DNA from: Macrosoma leucophasiata
Taxonomy: Eukaryota > Arthropoda > Insecta > Lepidoptera > Hedylidae
Assembly: GCA_036365455.1 (NCBI GenBank)
Contig: JAWQUS010000023.1
Location: 3,348,001-3,412,000, forward strand
Direction of reading: 5' to 3'
DNA: 64,000 bases
Made by a program: the position numbers and the translations under genes. This document shows positions 30,456-42,215 of the stretch, piece by piece. The notes under the pieces were generated by a model. That model had not been told where the DNA came from and made no database searches. It saw only the letters and a list, made by a program, of their open reading frames with translations. Numbering within the stretch: position 1 is the stretch's first letter; each line of letters begins with the position of its first letter.

Positions 30456-30814
30456 AAAACACATCTACGCATACTAAAACTACATATGTACACACGTACA
30501 TATGTAGTTTTAGTTATTTTTAATATTAAAAAAATAAACAATGGATTGTGAAAGAGATTCATTATAAGAAGAGGAACTTCGTTCTAAGCGGGTGACAATC
30601 GTCTTCACACATGTGACACCTCAGATAGTTTTTTTATGTAATAAATATGTTTTATCACAGTCTATCTGAAAATTCATGACAAATAGACGCTCAATTCGGT
30701 TATCAGGATCTTTGGAGAGCTTTTGTCCAGCAGTGGATGTCTCATGATAAAAGACCAACATAACTGGTGAACCATGAGTGTGTGCCTTTAATTGTGCATA
30801 AAATTGTTACTGTG

Positions 30815-31600
30815 GTAAAGTCCCAATGAAGGAACTCGAGGGCGCAGGCACTACCGCATTACCCAATCTATCTGCTGTCAAATGGTAGTGTTCAGCACTA
30901 CCGTGTTCCGGTTAGAGGGTAATGCATGGCCCCGTAATAACTATCACAGAGCCATAACAGTTGAGGTCTCAGGGGTGGCAACTCATCTGCATTTTGGCCT
31001 CTAGTTTTTGTATAGATATCCATAGGCTGCAATCATCACTTGACATCCATCCAGCAATTTTACCTGTGTCATCAAAAAGAGTAGATAGAGTTCCAGCTCC
31101 ATGGGTAAAGACGAGATTTGCTCAGAAGCAATATGACGTAGTCGTCCCACAAGTGTATAATAAATTACTGAAAGCGTATGTCACCCAGAAGAAAAACTTA
31201 ATAACAATGAAATTTAAAAGATAATTATAACACGGCTTAAAATGTTCGATTACGATGGAATTGAAAATATGTTGCAAAATCTATATTCTTGATAAAATAA
31301 AGTATAAGTATAAGAATTAGATATTATTATGTAAATCGTATGCAGTTTCACACACACACACACAATTTATCTTTTTGTTTTTTTTTTAGTAAAATAAGAA
31401 AGATCCTAAGATACCTACTTGCTGTATGTTGAATTCATTTGACAAAATTAGGCTACGATTAGGAGAAGCCACTGATATACATTGTATACTCGTTCGGGAA
31501 TCTATGGGGTCAAAATGTCAATTGAATGTAAAATGTTTTGTCAATAAATAAATAAATGTGAACTGCATACTTGTATACCACATTCATTACATAAAATAAA
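30815..31600 (-). repeat. R300 copy split by a LINE insertion
   Basis: Reverse R300 from 30815 to 'cacttgacatccat' (31050), resuming at about 31556 'atgtgaactgcatacttg'. The LINE fragment lies between. Confidence 0.75.
31051..31555 (+). pseudogene. 5'-truncated LINE (jockey/CR1-like) C-terminus and 3' UTR
   Basis: Open to 31224: PWVKTRFAQKQYDVVVPQVY then NKL, which resembles the C-terminal 'T.FGKR.F....P..WN.LP' block of jockey-type reverse transcriptases. Followed by a 330-base 3' UTR ending in (aata)n. Truncated on insertion. Confidence 0.6.
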
Positions 31601-31671
31601 ATTACATCAACCTACAAGAACAGTAAAATACCTATTCCGCCTGGGAAATGTAAGTACTCGTATCATGTGTG

Positions 31672-31745
31672 TCAGGACCGGGATATCTGGCACTTCACAC
31701 TCTGCCTACCCCGTTAGGGACCTGGCGTGAAGATACATACATAAA
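31672..31745 (+). pseudogene. LINE-X 3' scrap
   Basis: 'tcaggaccgggatatctgg' to 'cctggcgtgaagatacatac'. Confidence 0.75.
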
Positions 31746-32014
31746 TGTAAGTAGGTAATTCACTATTGGCCATATCGATAAGATTTCTCAAAACGAAACT
31801 TCAACTTTCCGTTTTGTAAAAGGAATACTAATACAATGTACCTACTTTACGAGATGTACAGAGTTACAGACAGACGTGCCTTGAATTTTATATGTATTTA
31901 TATTTGCTTTTATGTACGTGAAAGTTATTTTGGCAAATGACTTCTTTTATATCCTTATTGAATGCAAATGGATATGTTGCTTTAACTGATGCTTTTGTGG
32001 GAGTTTTATTAATT

Positions 32015-32115
32015 GCCTCTAAATGGTAGTCTTCAGCACTATCGTGTTCCAGTTAGATGGTAATGTGTGGCCCCATTATGACTATCACGGAGACATAATA
32101 ACTAACCTACTGAAC
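32015..32115 (-). repeat. R300 partial copy
   Basis: 'ctaaatggtagtcttcagca' to 'actatcacggagacataata'. Confidence 0.65.
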
Positions 32116-32432
32116 GATCAAGATTGCAGGACCCGCAGTTGATAGTCTGTTAAAGGGTAGTCTTTTCCTTCCGAGGTTCAGAACCCTAAAAACTAGAGCA
32201 CTAGTTTTGTGTAATAGTTAAATCGAACCCTATTTTCCCTTTCATGTATCAACCGAGCAATTGCAGCGCTCCAGTGACATACAGACACACAATACAATAC
32301 AGTTATAGATAACACCTCAATGTGAATTATATTATATGGATGCGGAAGAACAAAGGGTGTGCGGTAAACCGTTTCGCTTAGCGAGTGTATACGGATTGCA
32401 ATACTATCTATATTCTATCGTATACAATATTC

Positions 32433-32785
32433 TTTACTATGGCAACCCATTATACGTCCCACTGCTGTGCACGAGTCTCTGCCCTTTTTGGGGGGAGGCC
32501 TGGAGCTTACTCCACCATGCTGCTCCAATGCGGGTTGATGGTGATACGGGTTAGTAGCCAATCCGCTGTCGGATGTTTTCAAACCGCCCATAAGGTCGCC
32601 GACAAGGTTTTAACGACTGCCATCTATCGATAGCAACCGGGACCGACGGCTTAACGTGCCCTCCGAATCACGGAAACGCGCATTTTAATTTGCCACTAGC
32701 CGTCACCCATCACACACCCGACCGCGACCGAGTAGATCGCTTACGATCTACACCAGCCGCGGGGTCATGCGCGCTTCGCATGTTT
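32433..32785 (+). repeat. Repeat P copy
   Basis: 'cgtcccactgctgtgcacga' to 'gatcgcttacgatctacacc'. Open frames at 32336-32633 lie wholly in it. Confidence 0.75.
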
Positions 32786-32827
32786 ATGCGCCTGCGATAT
32801 TCTTTACGTAATAATAAGAAGAAGAAG

Positions 32828-33040
32828 GCAAGGGGTAAATTCATTCATACAAGCATACATGCAAACACCCTCGTTTCGCCGGTTACGTTTTAGCTCATGT
32901 TACAAATGGACTTTAGCCTGTTAACATCTTTGGGAACATAACGAAACTCTGAGAAATTTCCAGAAAATGGAATATCCCAATAGAACCAGAGATAAAGGAC
33001 TTCACAACGTTATCTCTGATAGGATCGTTATCTTAGGACC
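32828..33040 (-). mobile_element. SINE S1 partial
   Basis: 'acatgcaaacaccctcg' to 'gttatctctgatag', no head. Confidence 0.65.
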
Positions 33041-33759
33041 CCTTAATTTTGTAAGAGATCTAGAAACGAGTTTTTTTTTGTAAAGTCTTGATGAACCTTT
33101 TAATAAAGAACGAGTTAGAATAGGTAATACAATTATGCCTACGTATTCGGGCTCCCATAACTGGGGCTCTACCATAAAGTCATTTATAAAGCACGTTTTT
33201 CATAATAAGACGAATTTACGCTGCCATCCATACTCATTTCAACACAATTGCATATAAGACCTTTCTCTTTTGCTTTACGATTTGAACAATACATCCACAT
33301 ATCGGGAGAAAGGCTCTCACAATGAGAGCGTGTGTGACATATCGGATGCGATCTGCTATTCATTGGACTAGGCGTGGTGTAGAGACGACATTTATATCAT
33401 TTTTTTTGTTTTTATTTGTTTTAAAATCGTTTTTAACTGATCATTCGGGGTATTATAAAAAACTGTTATAATAATAGCACAAATTATATTTAAAATATCT
33501 GACGGCGGAAACGACCGGTTAAATTCATAAAATAAATAAAGCCAACAATTAATTCATAAAAAATCATTTATATGCTTGATATTAGAAGTTAATTTTGTAA
33601 CGTTACTGTGTAAATTGATGAAAAAATCCTAAAAGTCTTCGTAGTTAACGAACGACCTTAAATTCACAAGAACGAACACTAGAAGTTAATGTTTTTATAC
33701 ATAATACTATTAAATCATAAAAATCAGATAGTGATTCTTAAAAAAAAATTAAGATTCCA
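33041..33759. other. No supported feature
   Basis: AT-rich, with an R300 scrap near 33120-33175 ('ggctctaccata'). Confidence 0.35.
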
Positions 33760-34086
33760 TTCCGCTGTAGGTCTGGGCAGAGGAAAACTAAGCATCCAAA
33801 CATACCAACACGCAATTGCAAGCATCTACAATGCGCCACATAATTATGTTACTTTTGTACAGGATTGCCAGGTTGCTAAACCTAATAGCCCGACAAACCG
33901 TCAAGCATTAACAGGACATTTGGGTAAAAAGGCCAGACACCCGGGAGCGTTCGACTGTCGGCGCTTTGTCCGGACGCCTGGCAACCCTACGTTTAAACCA
34001 TGTTCTGGTCATGGGAAGTTTTCCAGAAAACTATCGGAAAGGACAGGGCAGGATAGCTTGTCACCACTAGACCAGTAAGGCAGTAT
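33760..34086 (-). mobile_element. SINE-like element S3 with tRNA A box
   Basis: Minus strand starts 'actgccttacTGGTCTAGTGG' in two parts (A box TGGTCTAGTGG). The rest is a GC-richer body not shared with S1. The 129-codon + frame here is a by-product. Confidence 0.45.
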
Positions 34087-34104
34087 ATGAGGTAATGTAT
34101 GTTC

Positions 34105-34432
34105 TTAGGTTTTCGCGAGCTACACTCATTGAAATAAAACTATTTTACGGATTTATCTCGCGTATATTAAACTAAAATGATTTTGAAAAATTACTCAAGA
34201 TACCATAAGTAATTTTTGTGTTAATCCTGAACGCTACGCAAGGCGTTTACGAAATCGATGGAGGTAGCTACATATAATTTTTTCAAACTTCTGTCAGACA
34301 AATGTCACTTCAGTCTGCCCGGGACCACGGAAGCTAAAAAGCGACCGAAAAGTCGGGTTGATTTTAAAAATAATTTTAGTTTAATATACGCGAGATAAAT
34401 CCGTAAAAATTCTTCAGTTTTATTTCAATGAG
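34105..34432. mobile_element. Foldback-family element, long imperfect arms
   Basis: 'ttttcgcgagctacactcat', 'ggatttatctcgcgtatatt' and the reverse at 34385-34430, with the centre 'gaccacggaagctaaaaagc'. Confidence 0.65.
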
Positions 34433-34717
34433 TAGTGTGTCATAAATTACTTAAAATAATAATCAGTTTCTACCAAAACAACTCCACGCATCTTCTATTC
34501 TAATCTACGCGAGGTTAATCGAGGCGGAACTATTTACGGAGTATTTTCACTGTTTCACTTAATTTCATACAGACAGACAGGTCGAATTTTTAAGAATCAG
34601 GTAATTTATACAGCTTTCTTAGATTTTGTAATTAGTACTGAAATCATATTTTTTTAATGCAGCTCAAGTATAGATGTATGGGTCGTAAGCATCTTAGCAT
34701 TAACTTATCAAATTTTT

Positions 34718-34930
34718 GACTGGTGGTAGAGTTCCAGTGGAGGAGCCCGAGAGCGTAGGCACCACCGCATTACCTAATCTGTCTGCCGCCAAATGGTAGT
34801 GTTCAGCACTGTCGTGTTCCGGTTAGATGGTAATTAATGGCCCCGCAATTTTTATCACAGAGACAAATTAGGCCTGGGGGATAGCCACGCATCTGCTATT
34901 GTTCGATTTTTGTGTGGACGGCCCCTCCGG
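34718..34930 (-). repeat. R300 copy, reverse
   Basis: 'ctggtggtagagttccag' to 'atctgctattg'. Confidence 0.75.
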
Positions 34931-35080
34931 TGTATAACCACCACTTGATTCAAGGGTTTCGGGTTCAATCCCCGGACAAATATTGCGTACAGATATTTGT
35001 TTTGGATCTGAGTGTTTGTGTATGTGTTATGGGTACAACTGCACACACGATACACGATAGCTAATTCGGGGCTGTAAGTA
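34931..35080 (+). mobile_element. SINE S2 partial
   Basis: B box-like 'cgggttcaatccccgg' then 'gagtgtttgtgtatgtgtta', matching 35975-36172 in reverse. Confidence 0.6.
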
Positions 35081-35174
35081 TTCGCGTATATTTTTTTAAA
35101 TATCTGCTGGATGCTTTAGTTTTAGTTGTCCCATAGGTACCCATGTGAACTGTTTATTTGCAGTGGGAAGCGCT

Positions 35175-35342
35175 TATGTATTCTTACTGGAAGTAGAGCT
35201 CCAGTGAAGGAGCTCGCGGGCGTAGGCACCACCGCATTACCTAATATACTTGCCGCTAATGTAACCCGCCTATCGTGGGTATTTGCATGTATGATCGAAT
35301 GCATGCATTTACCTCTGCCTACCTTTTCGGGGATTAGAAACT
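35175..35342. repeat. R300 scrap joined to a SINE S1 tail
   Basis: R300 reverse 'agtagagctccagtgaagga' to 'atatacttgccgctaat', then S1 + 'cgtgggtatttgcatgtatg' to 'tttcggggatta'. Confidence 0.65.
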
Positions 35343-35664
35343 AGGGCGGGTCTAGTCATTTATTCTCCATCAATTGCTTACTAATGATGTTCAGTGGCGG
35401 GTCGAATACAATTAATGTTTGTCTTGAAGTAGTAAGTAAGATTTAAACATAATATGACTTCTTAATAGTAAGCTACAATAGATAGTTACGGGATATTACT
35501 GTACAGATGCAAATCATATAGCATATATCAACAAGTCAACCAATTTCCTTCCCATCAGAAACTTTCCCTCGGGACAACTCTTGTATCGTATTATAGCATT
35601 GATTATAATAACACACAAACTAACATTGAGGCAGGCAGATACGAGGAGAAATATATATATTTTT

Positions 35665-35945
35665 TAATGTAATGGAAGTGGCAAACAAGCATGCAGTTCT
35701 CATAGATGTTAAGTGATGACTGCAGCCTATAGACACCCACACGAAAACCAAGGTCAAAATGCAGATGCGTTACCACTCCTGAGGCCTATGGTGTTATGGC
35801 TCAGTTCCAGAATTTACAGGGCCGTACATTACCACCTGACGGGAACACGATAGTGCAGTACACTACCATTTAGCGGCAAGTAAATTAGGTAATGTGGTGG
35901 TGCCTACGCCCGCGAGCTCCGTCACTGCAGCTTTACCACCAGTAA
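35665..35945 (+). repeat. R300 repeat copy
   Basis: 'taatggaagtggcaaacaag' to 'agctttaccaccagtaaaa'. Confidence 0.82.
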
Positions 35946-35974
35946 AAAGATAATAAAATAATAAATGAAATAAA

Positions 35975-36172
35975 ATACGCTGACGCTTACAGCTCCACGG
36001 TAGGTATAAACCTGTGTCGTGGGTGCCGTTGTACACATACAACACATACACAAACACCCAGACCCGAAACAACAATCTGTAGGCCATACAAATATTTGTA
36101 CCGGTGCGGGGATCGAACCTGACCCTTCGAATTAAACGGTCATCTCTCACCGCTGGACTAACCGGGTAGTCA
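35975..36172 (-). mobile_element. tRNA-derived SINE S2
   Basis: Minus strand: 'gactacccggTTAGTCCAGCGG' region is the A box, GGTTCGATCCC the B box, body 'gggtctgggtgtttgtgtat'. Placed just after an R300 copy. Confidence 0.72.
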
Positions 36173-36254
36173 ATAAAATAATATCACGCTCTTAAATAAC
36201 TTTAAATATAATATTAGATTGCCCGAAGGTAGGCTTTGGTACGCATTCATTAAA

Positions 36255-36650
36255 GTATTTTACTAGTGGTAGAGTCCCAAGTGTAAGAGCTCGAGTGCGT
36301 AGGCACCAACGCATTACCTATAATTAAAAAAAATGTTTATTTAGTCATTTTACAAAAAGTTCCTTATCAGCTAGTGGTCAGTGTCACCTTTTAAGCTAGT
36401 ATAGCCTGTGTCAGGAGGCATATCTGTTGCTGAGCGGTAGTTTTCAGCACAATCGTATTACGACCAAATGTAAGATCCTGTAATTTTGGGCACAGATATG
36501 CATCTTAGGCCTCAGAAGTGGCAACGCATGTCTTGTTAATGTTTTGTTAATGCATGATTTGTTAATGTTTATACACTACAATACTACAATACAAATTACC
36601 ATCAATGTGAATTGTACGCTTTGTTTTCTACTTCATGACATAAAAAACCT
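36255..36650 (-). repeat. Diverged R300 copy, reverse
   Basis: 'actagtggtagagtcccaag' at the start, 'atcttaggcctcagaagtgg', 'accatcaatgtgaattgtac' at the end; has an internal insertion near 36320-36420. Confidence 0.6.
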
Positions 36651-36777
36651 TGGTTATAATCCAGTTTAGGCCATTTCAACCATAATTGTGTAGGTTGGGT
36701 AATTCAAAGAAAAAAAAATCTTCCTTTATTTCTATATAATTCATGGTCCCCTAATCATGAATTTATATCAGATTTTT

Positions 36778-37062
36778 TTTTATGTCGTAAAAGTGGCAAA
36801 CAAGCGTGCAGTTCACATTGATGTAAAGTGATGACTGCAGCCTATAGACACCCACAAAATAACCAGAGGTCAAAATGCAGATGCGCTGCCACTCCTGAGG
36901 CATAAGGTGTTATGCCTCTGTGCCGGAAATAACAGAGCCGCACATTACCACCTGACTGGAACACGACAGTGCTGAACACTACCATTTAGCGGCAAGTATA
37001 TTAGGTAATGCGGTGGTGCCTACGCCCGCGTGCTCCATCACTGGAGCTCTACCACCAGTCAG
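36778..37062 (+). repeat. R300 repeat copy
   Basis: 'cgtaaaagtggcaaacaagc' to 'gagctctaccaccagtc'. Confidence 0.82.
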
Positions 37063-37964
37063 ATGTTTTTAGGTACTTATGATTTATATTAAAGACATTT
37101 TAAAACTGAAACACCAGCACAATAAAAACGTAAACAATTAAGTGCAACAAACTTAACGAAGGTGAAAGCCTTTTTAAATGACAAAGAAAATTTTTTGTCA
37201 GAAATGAATAAATAATAATAATTTAACTTGACCTAAAAAGCAAAGAGAATTTTCATTTTATTGTTTTAATTAAATAATTTACCGACATTCACACGTTGAC
37301 ATTAGTGTTTGACTGAAATGTAGATAATGCAAAGTTTATTCTCTTTCATTTAACAATGTTGATTTTTTTCGTTAATTTTCACGGTACATGACTCGTATAC
37401 TGTAGAGTCTAGCACTTTCCAGTTTTAATCAATTTGGAAGTTAACATAATCATCATTTATCTTAACGATAAGAAAGTCAAACAACGATATAATTACAGCA
37501 CTTTAAGTGTATAATTTGTACAAATGAAAGTAAAATTTTGGTAGTTTCAAATAAAACGAGAACTCCAATTTCATTTCCGTAGCACAGCTGTGTTGTGAAT
37601 TTGATATAAGAATGACGTAGTGTTGCGTTTATTGGCCACTTCAAACATTTTTCATATAACGTACCTACTTGGAGTACTTTCTTCACCGTTTTTAGTCATC
37701 TATATCATTTTTAATAGATTTTTTTTTAATTTAAAAAAATAAAGAAAGAAACATTTATTTGACACACAGTGAGACACATAAAACAGACATAAAACGTAGA
37801 TAACAGAGAAAAGACAACACAATCTCTAAACTTAATACATAAAGGTACACGTAATATGTGTCTCACGGCTGCCAAAAAGGTGTCCTGTTCAGCAAATGTC
37901 AGGTACCTACATATACAAGGTTATCCTGACGCTGGTTTTCAACAGGACCCTTAGAGTGAGTAAT
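37063..37964. other. No supported feature
   Basis: Low-repeat AT-rich DNA. A minus frame of 69 codons (37477-37686) shows no motif. It could hold exons of the gene ending at 38660, but none was recognised. Confidence 0.35.
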
Positions 37965-38212
37965 GTAGTGGACGTGGCAAACAGGCATGCAGTTCACATT
38001 GATGTTAAGTGATACACACTTACATGAAGACACTCCTGAGGCCTAAGGCCTAAGGTGTTATGCCTCTGTGCCGGAAATTACAGGGCCGTACATTACCACC
38101 TGACCGGAGCACGATAGTGCTGAACACTATCATTTAGCGGCAAGTAAATTAGGCAATGCGGTGGTGCCTACGCCCGCGAACCCCGTCACTGGAGCTCTAC
38201 CACCAGTAAAAT
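37965..38212 (+). repeat. R300 repeat copy with internal deletion
   Basis: 'gtggcaaacaggcatgcagt' to 'gagctctaccaccagtaaaa'; 'gaggcctaaggcctaagg' shows a small duplication. Confidence 0.8.
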
Positions 38213-38355
38213 GTTTTATGTGATGTTATTTATTTGAATACAATTAATATTTTTGCTTTGATGTTGTCTTGTTTTACATACTTAAGCAAAGGGTGATGTG
38301 CCTGTATACCTGGTCAATGACTGTACTTATCCTTTTATCTTTCTTGTTCTTTTAG

Positions 38356-38412
38356 ACTTGAATCTAACTAAAATTTCTAACAGACTTCGTAAAAGAGCCA
38401 ATACATTCGGCA
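38356..38412 (+). CDS. Candidate internal coding exon of an unidentified gene
   Basis: Strong pyrimidine-rich acceptor (ctttcttgttcttttag at 38355) and consensus donor gtaagt at 38413. In the phase fixed by the next exon it reads LNLTKISNRLRKRANTFGS without a stop. Phase 1 on both sides. Basic, hydrophilic, no known motif recognised. The preceding exon was not found. Confidence 0.4.
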
Positions 38413-38631
38413 GTAAGTAGTTTTATTTTTGCTTTCTTAACCATTAAGAATCAAACCATTTAGATTCCAAATCTTATATATAATTAGAAATTATTAACAA
38501 CTAGCTCCTTGTGCATTTTAAATTTTTTTTTATTATTAATAGGTACCTAAGTTTATGACATATAAAAGTGTATTAAATTTTCGGAGAAATTGCAATTTCA
38601 TATTTGTGAAAGTATTTGAATTTTATTCTAG

Positions 38632-38660
38632 GTGATCCATCTTCCGAACCTAAAAAATAA
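38632..38660 (+). CDS. Candidate terminal exon paired with 38356-38412
   Basis: Acceptor attttattctag at 38631. Joined to the exon above it gives S-DPSSEPKK and TAA at 38658-38660. The short 219-base intron and matching phase favour a real pair, but the coding evidence is small. Confidence 0.4.
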
Positions 38661-39077
38661 TTTCATCATTAAATTAAATACATTTTGTTATATTATCCAT
38701 CTCAATTTGATGAATTTTAAAGCGATTACAACGCGTATCGGCATTATAACCACCCCTACCATTCTAACGTTCTAATACACTTGCACCAAACAACAGTCGC
38801 GGATCGCGAAACAACGCGAACTGTCGCGCTAAACAACAATAGTAAATAAAATATAAAAACAAAATCGACTCATGAAGAAAAAAATTGTAATATTTAACTG
38901 AAATACGTAGGCTGTATGCAAATGTGATCCATTGCCACTTTTTAGTTTTTTTTTTATTAATTTGCGCGGCAATGTCGACGGTTGTGAATTTTTCTGGTGA
39001 CATTTTAATTTGTTTATTTTATTGTTGAAAATGTGAATTAGTTTGAATCATTTGTGTAGTTAGTGTAAATAGTCGTG

Positions 39078-39158
39078 ATGTATTGGAAGCGGGTGCTACT
39101 GGGTGTCGTGTTGTCATCGGTGCTTAGCGTCTGCGACCACCTGTTTGAAGACGATGAT
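39078..39158 (+). CDS. First coding exon of a secreted or membrane protein (signal peptide)
   Basis: 27 codons beginning MYWKRVLLGVVLSSVLSVC, a textbook signal peptide (basic start, hydrophobic core, small residues), followed by DHLFEDDD and donor gtgagt at 39159 (phase 0). Upstream, 38760-39077 is not recognisable repeat and could be the 5' UTR and promoter. No matching downstream exon was found before 64000, so the protein family is unknown. Confidence 0.55.
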
Positions 39159-39534
39159 GTGAGTTATATTATCAATTGATTAGTCTATAAAAAACAATAC
39201 ATTGTGACCTATTTGTTAGACAAGTACTTTTACTTTTTAAATTAGGTAGGGTTAGTTGTACATGTATGTATTGAAATAAATATTGCTAAAAATATTTCTT
39301 GATAAGTTATTGTTTACATATTTTGCGTTAAGTATAACTTGCGTACGTTTTTTGAATTATTTTTCTCAAAACTTACGTTAAACCTTTAACGTACGTAACA
39401 TTGTAACGTCTATAAGAACTAGTAACTACTATATACCTATACTATTATTTTAGAAGTTACGTTACATATTTTTAAGAAAGCTAGCAAGTAAGTACAGTAG
39501 CCTATAAACATATTTTAAAAGATCACAGATTTCA

Positions 39535-39700
39535 TTGTAGATCCATTACCGCTCTTGAGGTCTATGCACTTGTGACGGAAACAACAGGTCCGTACATTAC
39601 CACCTGACCGGAACACGATAGTGCTAAATATTACCACTGAGCGGAAAATAAATAAGGACATGCGGACCACCGCATTCCACCGCTTCGACCAGTAACATAT
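39535..39700 (+). repeat. R300 partial copy
   Basis: 'ggtccgtacattaccacctg', 'ggaacacgatagtgctaaat'. Confidence 0.65.
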
Positions 39701-39774
39701 TTTTTATCTTAATATTTTAATTCTGTTACCACTGGCCATGTACACAAACTACCAAGAATATCGGATTAAAAAAA

Positions 39775-40300
39775 AATATTAGTGGTAGAGCACTAGTGGT
39801 GAAGCACGAGGACGTAGGCAACACAGTATTGCCTAATCGATCTTTCGCCGAAAGGTAGAGTTAAGCAAACGGAACATAAGACCGGTATGTTTTTTTTATG
39901 TTATAGAAGGGGCAAACAAGCATGCAGTTCACATTGATGTTAAGTGATGACTGCAGATGCGTTACCACTCCTGAGGCCTAAGGTGTTATGCCTCTGTGCC
40001 GGAAATTACAGGGCCGTACATTACCACCTGACCGGAACACGATAGGACTGAACACTACGATTTAGCGGCAAGTATATTTGGTAATGCGGTGGTGCCTTCG
40101 CCCGCGAGCTCCATCACTGGAGCTCTACCACCAGTAAAATGTTCCGGTCGGATGGTGTCATTTCCGGCACAGCGGTAAAAGGCTTCAAGAATTATAACAG
40201 ATCTGTAATTTTTATGTACAAATCTATAGTCTGCAGTATTAACTAACAATCAATGTGAACAATGCTTGGTTTTCACTTTCATAAGGTTCATGAAAAGGAT
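39775..40300. repeat. Cluster of three R300 pieces in alternating orientation
   Basis: Reverse scrap 39775-39870, forward copy 39890-40135 ('ggcaaacaagcatgcagttc' to 'gctctaccaccagtaaaa'), reverse scrap 40140-40300. Confidence 0.7.
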
Positions 40301-40359
40301 GAGCACGATGATCAGTTTGTGATAGCGATTGTTAACATTTTTAGGAATCCGTAGCCAAT

Positions 40360-40790
40360 TGACAGAAACGGAGCTCGCGGGCGTAAGCACCACCGCATTA
40401 CATAATTTACTTGCCGCTAAATGGTAGTGTTCAGCACTATCGTGTTCCGGTCAGGTGGTATTGTACGGCTCTGTAATTTCCGGCACAAAGGCATAACACC
40501 TTAGGCCTCAGGAGTGGTACCTAACGCATCTGCATTTTGACCTCAGGGGGCCGACCGCCTAACTGAAATGCTTTCGTTTAGGACGTTATCTTGTCCGTTT
40601 CGTACCGCCTATCTAAACGTTTTGTTCTTAAGAATATACCTGCGGACGGAGTCACTTCCAGAAATAAGTTAGGCGGTACGAAACTGATAAAATGTTGTCT
40701 TAATCCAAAGCATTTGAGTTAGGCGGTCGGATAGGCTGCAGTCATCACTTAACATCAATGTGAACTGCATTCTTGTTTGTCATGAGATAA
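40360..40790 (-). repeat. R300 copy interrupted by a MITE
   Basis: Reverse R300 up to 'gcattttgacctc' (40543) and from 'aggctgcagtcatcactta' (40733); the MITE takes the place between. Confidence 0.75.
40546..40730. mobile_element. MITE with 'ggccgaccgcctaact' ends, nested in R300
   Basis: 'gggggccgaccgcctaactg' against 'gagttaggcggtcgg'; inner arms 'cgtttcgtaccgcctat' and 'aggcggtacgaaactg'. Confidence 0.78.
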
Positions 40791-40929
40791 AATAAAATGC
40801 AAGTCATATAAGCACAGACTAATCAGGGTATATCGTCGAAGCATATAAGGGTCTGCGTAGAGACTACATATAGTACATATAATGTAGAGTTCTATGCAGA
40901 TGCGTTCCTACTGACGGCTAAACATTTTC

Positions 40930-41030
40930 ACCTGTCATCATCATCATCATCACTCCAGCCGGTAGATGTTCACTGTTGGACAAAGCCTTCCCAAAAGACG
41001 CCCACAACAGTGTTGTGCGTCATTAGGGTA
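40930..41030. repeat. Dispersed repeat C fragment
   Basis: 'tcatcatcatcatcactcca', 'acaaagccttccc', 'gtgttgtgcgtcattag'. Confidence 0.55.
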
Positions 41031-41035
41031 AAATA

Positions 41036-41100
41036 AGTAAATTAGGTAATGCGGTGGTGCCTACGCCTGAGAGCTGCATTACTGGAGCTCTATCATCAGT
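41036..41100 (+). repeat. R300 3' end
   Basis: 'aaattaggtaatgcggtggt' to 'ggagctctatcatcag'. Confidence 0.65.
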
Positions 41101-41104
41101 AGTA

Positions 41105-41276
41105 AAAAATAGGTTTACCTGTATCACTTGTACGTTGGTATCGTAATACACACAAATCACCCACACAAATATTATATTAGTAGGCAATACATTTTTTTTA
41201 TCCTGGTGCGGGAATCGAACCATCGACCATCGGATCCAGCGATCTTCACACACCGCTGTGCCAAGTGAGTCATCAA
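41105..41276 (-). mobile_element. tRNA-derived SINE S2
   Basis: Minus strand: 'gactcacttGGCACAGCGG' (A-box region), GGTTCGATTCC (B box), then the S2 body. Like 35975-36172 it follows an R300 end. Confidence 0.65.
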
Positions 41277-41576
41277 TGAATGAGATAATTAAACTACCAG
41301 ACCAAAATTGCTATAACAGATCATGGACATCAAAAATGACTTTAAGAGCGTTTTAAGCCAACTTAACAAAATGTTCATAAATTCAATTAATAGCTGAGCA
41401 AAGAACTCATTAAGGAGGTTAAATCTTGTTTATGATCGTTCTTATTTGAATCACAATGAGAAATAACATGAACGTTCTGATTGATCCTTAAATTTATAAA
41501 GTTAATAGGTACGTTTTACGGTCTATAATCTTTCTCAATTTTGGAGACCGTTTACCTGTAAAATTCAATTTTTTTG

Positions 41577-41627
41577 GTTGTTACGGTGGCAATCAAGCAT
41601 GCAGTTCACATGGATGTTAAGTGGTGA
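41577..41627 (+). repeat. R300 5' end, cut off at the GC-rich block
   Basis: 'cggtggcaatcaagcatgca' to 'atgttaagtggtga'. Confidence 0.65.
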
Positions 41628-41639
41628 ATATCAATATTT

Positions 41640-42215
41640 GGAGGATCCCCTTTTACCAGGGGAATGCGTTGTTATGTGGAACTCCGGAAAAGGACATCCC
41701 TCGACCCAATAAAAAACCTGGCTGTTCCGATTCGTCCGCTATCAGTGTCGGGGTCACGGGGATGCTATCGAATACTTCCGCGACCCGACCGGCGGCTGCT
41801 CGTTGCCGAGCCCTTCTAGGAGCCTTTCGGCTCCAACCACCACTAGTGGCGTGCGGAATACATGCACGCCGGCCAGCCCGGGACCACTCCATTCTGGTGA
41901 CATCCCTTAGTCCGATACCCGAAAGTCCCTAACCCGAACACTCACGACACCAGGCGTCCCAAGATCCGAGTGGAGGGGTCCAGGGGCACACAGTCCAGCT
42001 CCACCACGTCCCTATCTGACGACGGGAACACCGCTGGGCGGCTGAGGATAGGGCCAACGACATACCCGTACAACTCTTCCCCAGCCGTCTTCTCACCACA
42101 GCTTGGGTTCCTCTTAGCTTCACTCCCCCCCCCCTTCCCCTTCCCCCTCCGTCACCACAAGGATAATACTCTGCCACCCTCCCGAATACCCTTGGGAGGG
42201 TGGCAGAGTAGTGCC
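41640..42215 (-). mobile_element. GC-rich retroelement-like fragment, type unresolved
   Basis: A sharply bounded 575-base GC-rich block in AT-rich DNA with open frames on both strands, pyrimidine tract 42122-42150 and a terminal 17-bp hairpin (42167-42183 / 42194-42210). The minus strand reads like coding DNA with Arg/Ala-rich peptide, but no family was recognised. A piece of a non-LTR element is my best guess. Confidence 0.35.

Noticed and set aside
33689..34078. 129-codon open frame
   Set aside because: It spans the SINE-like S3 element in antisense; no splice context or domain.
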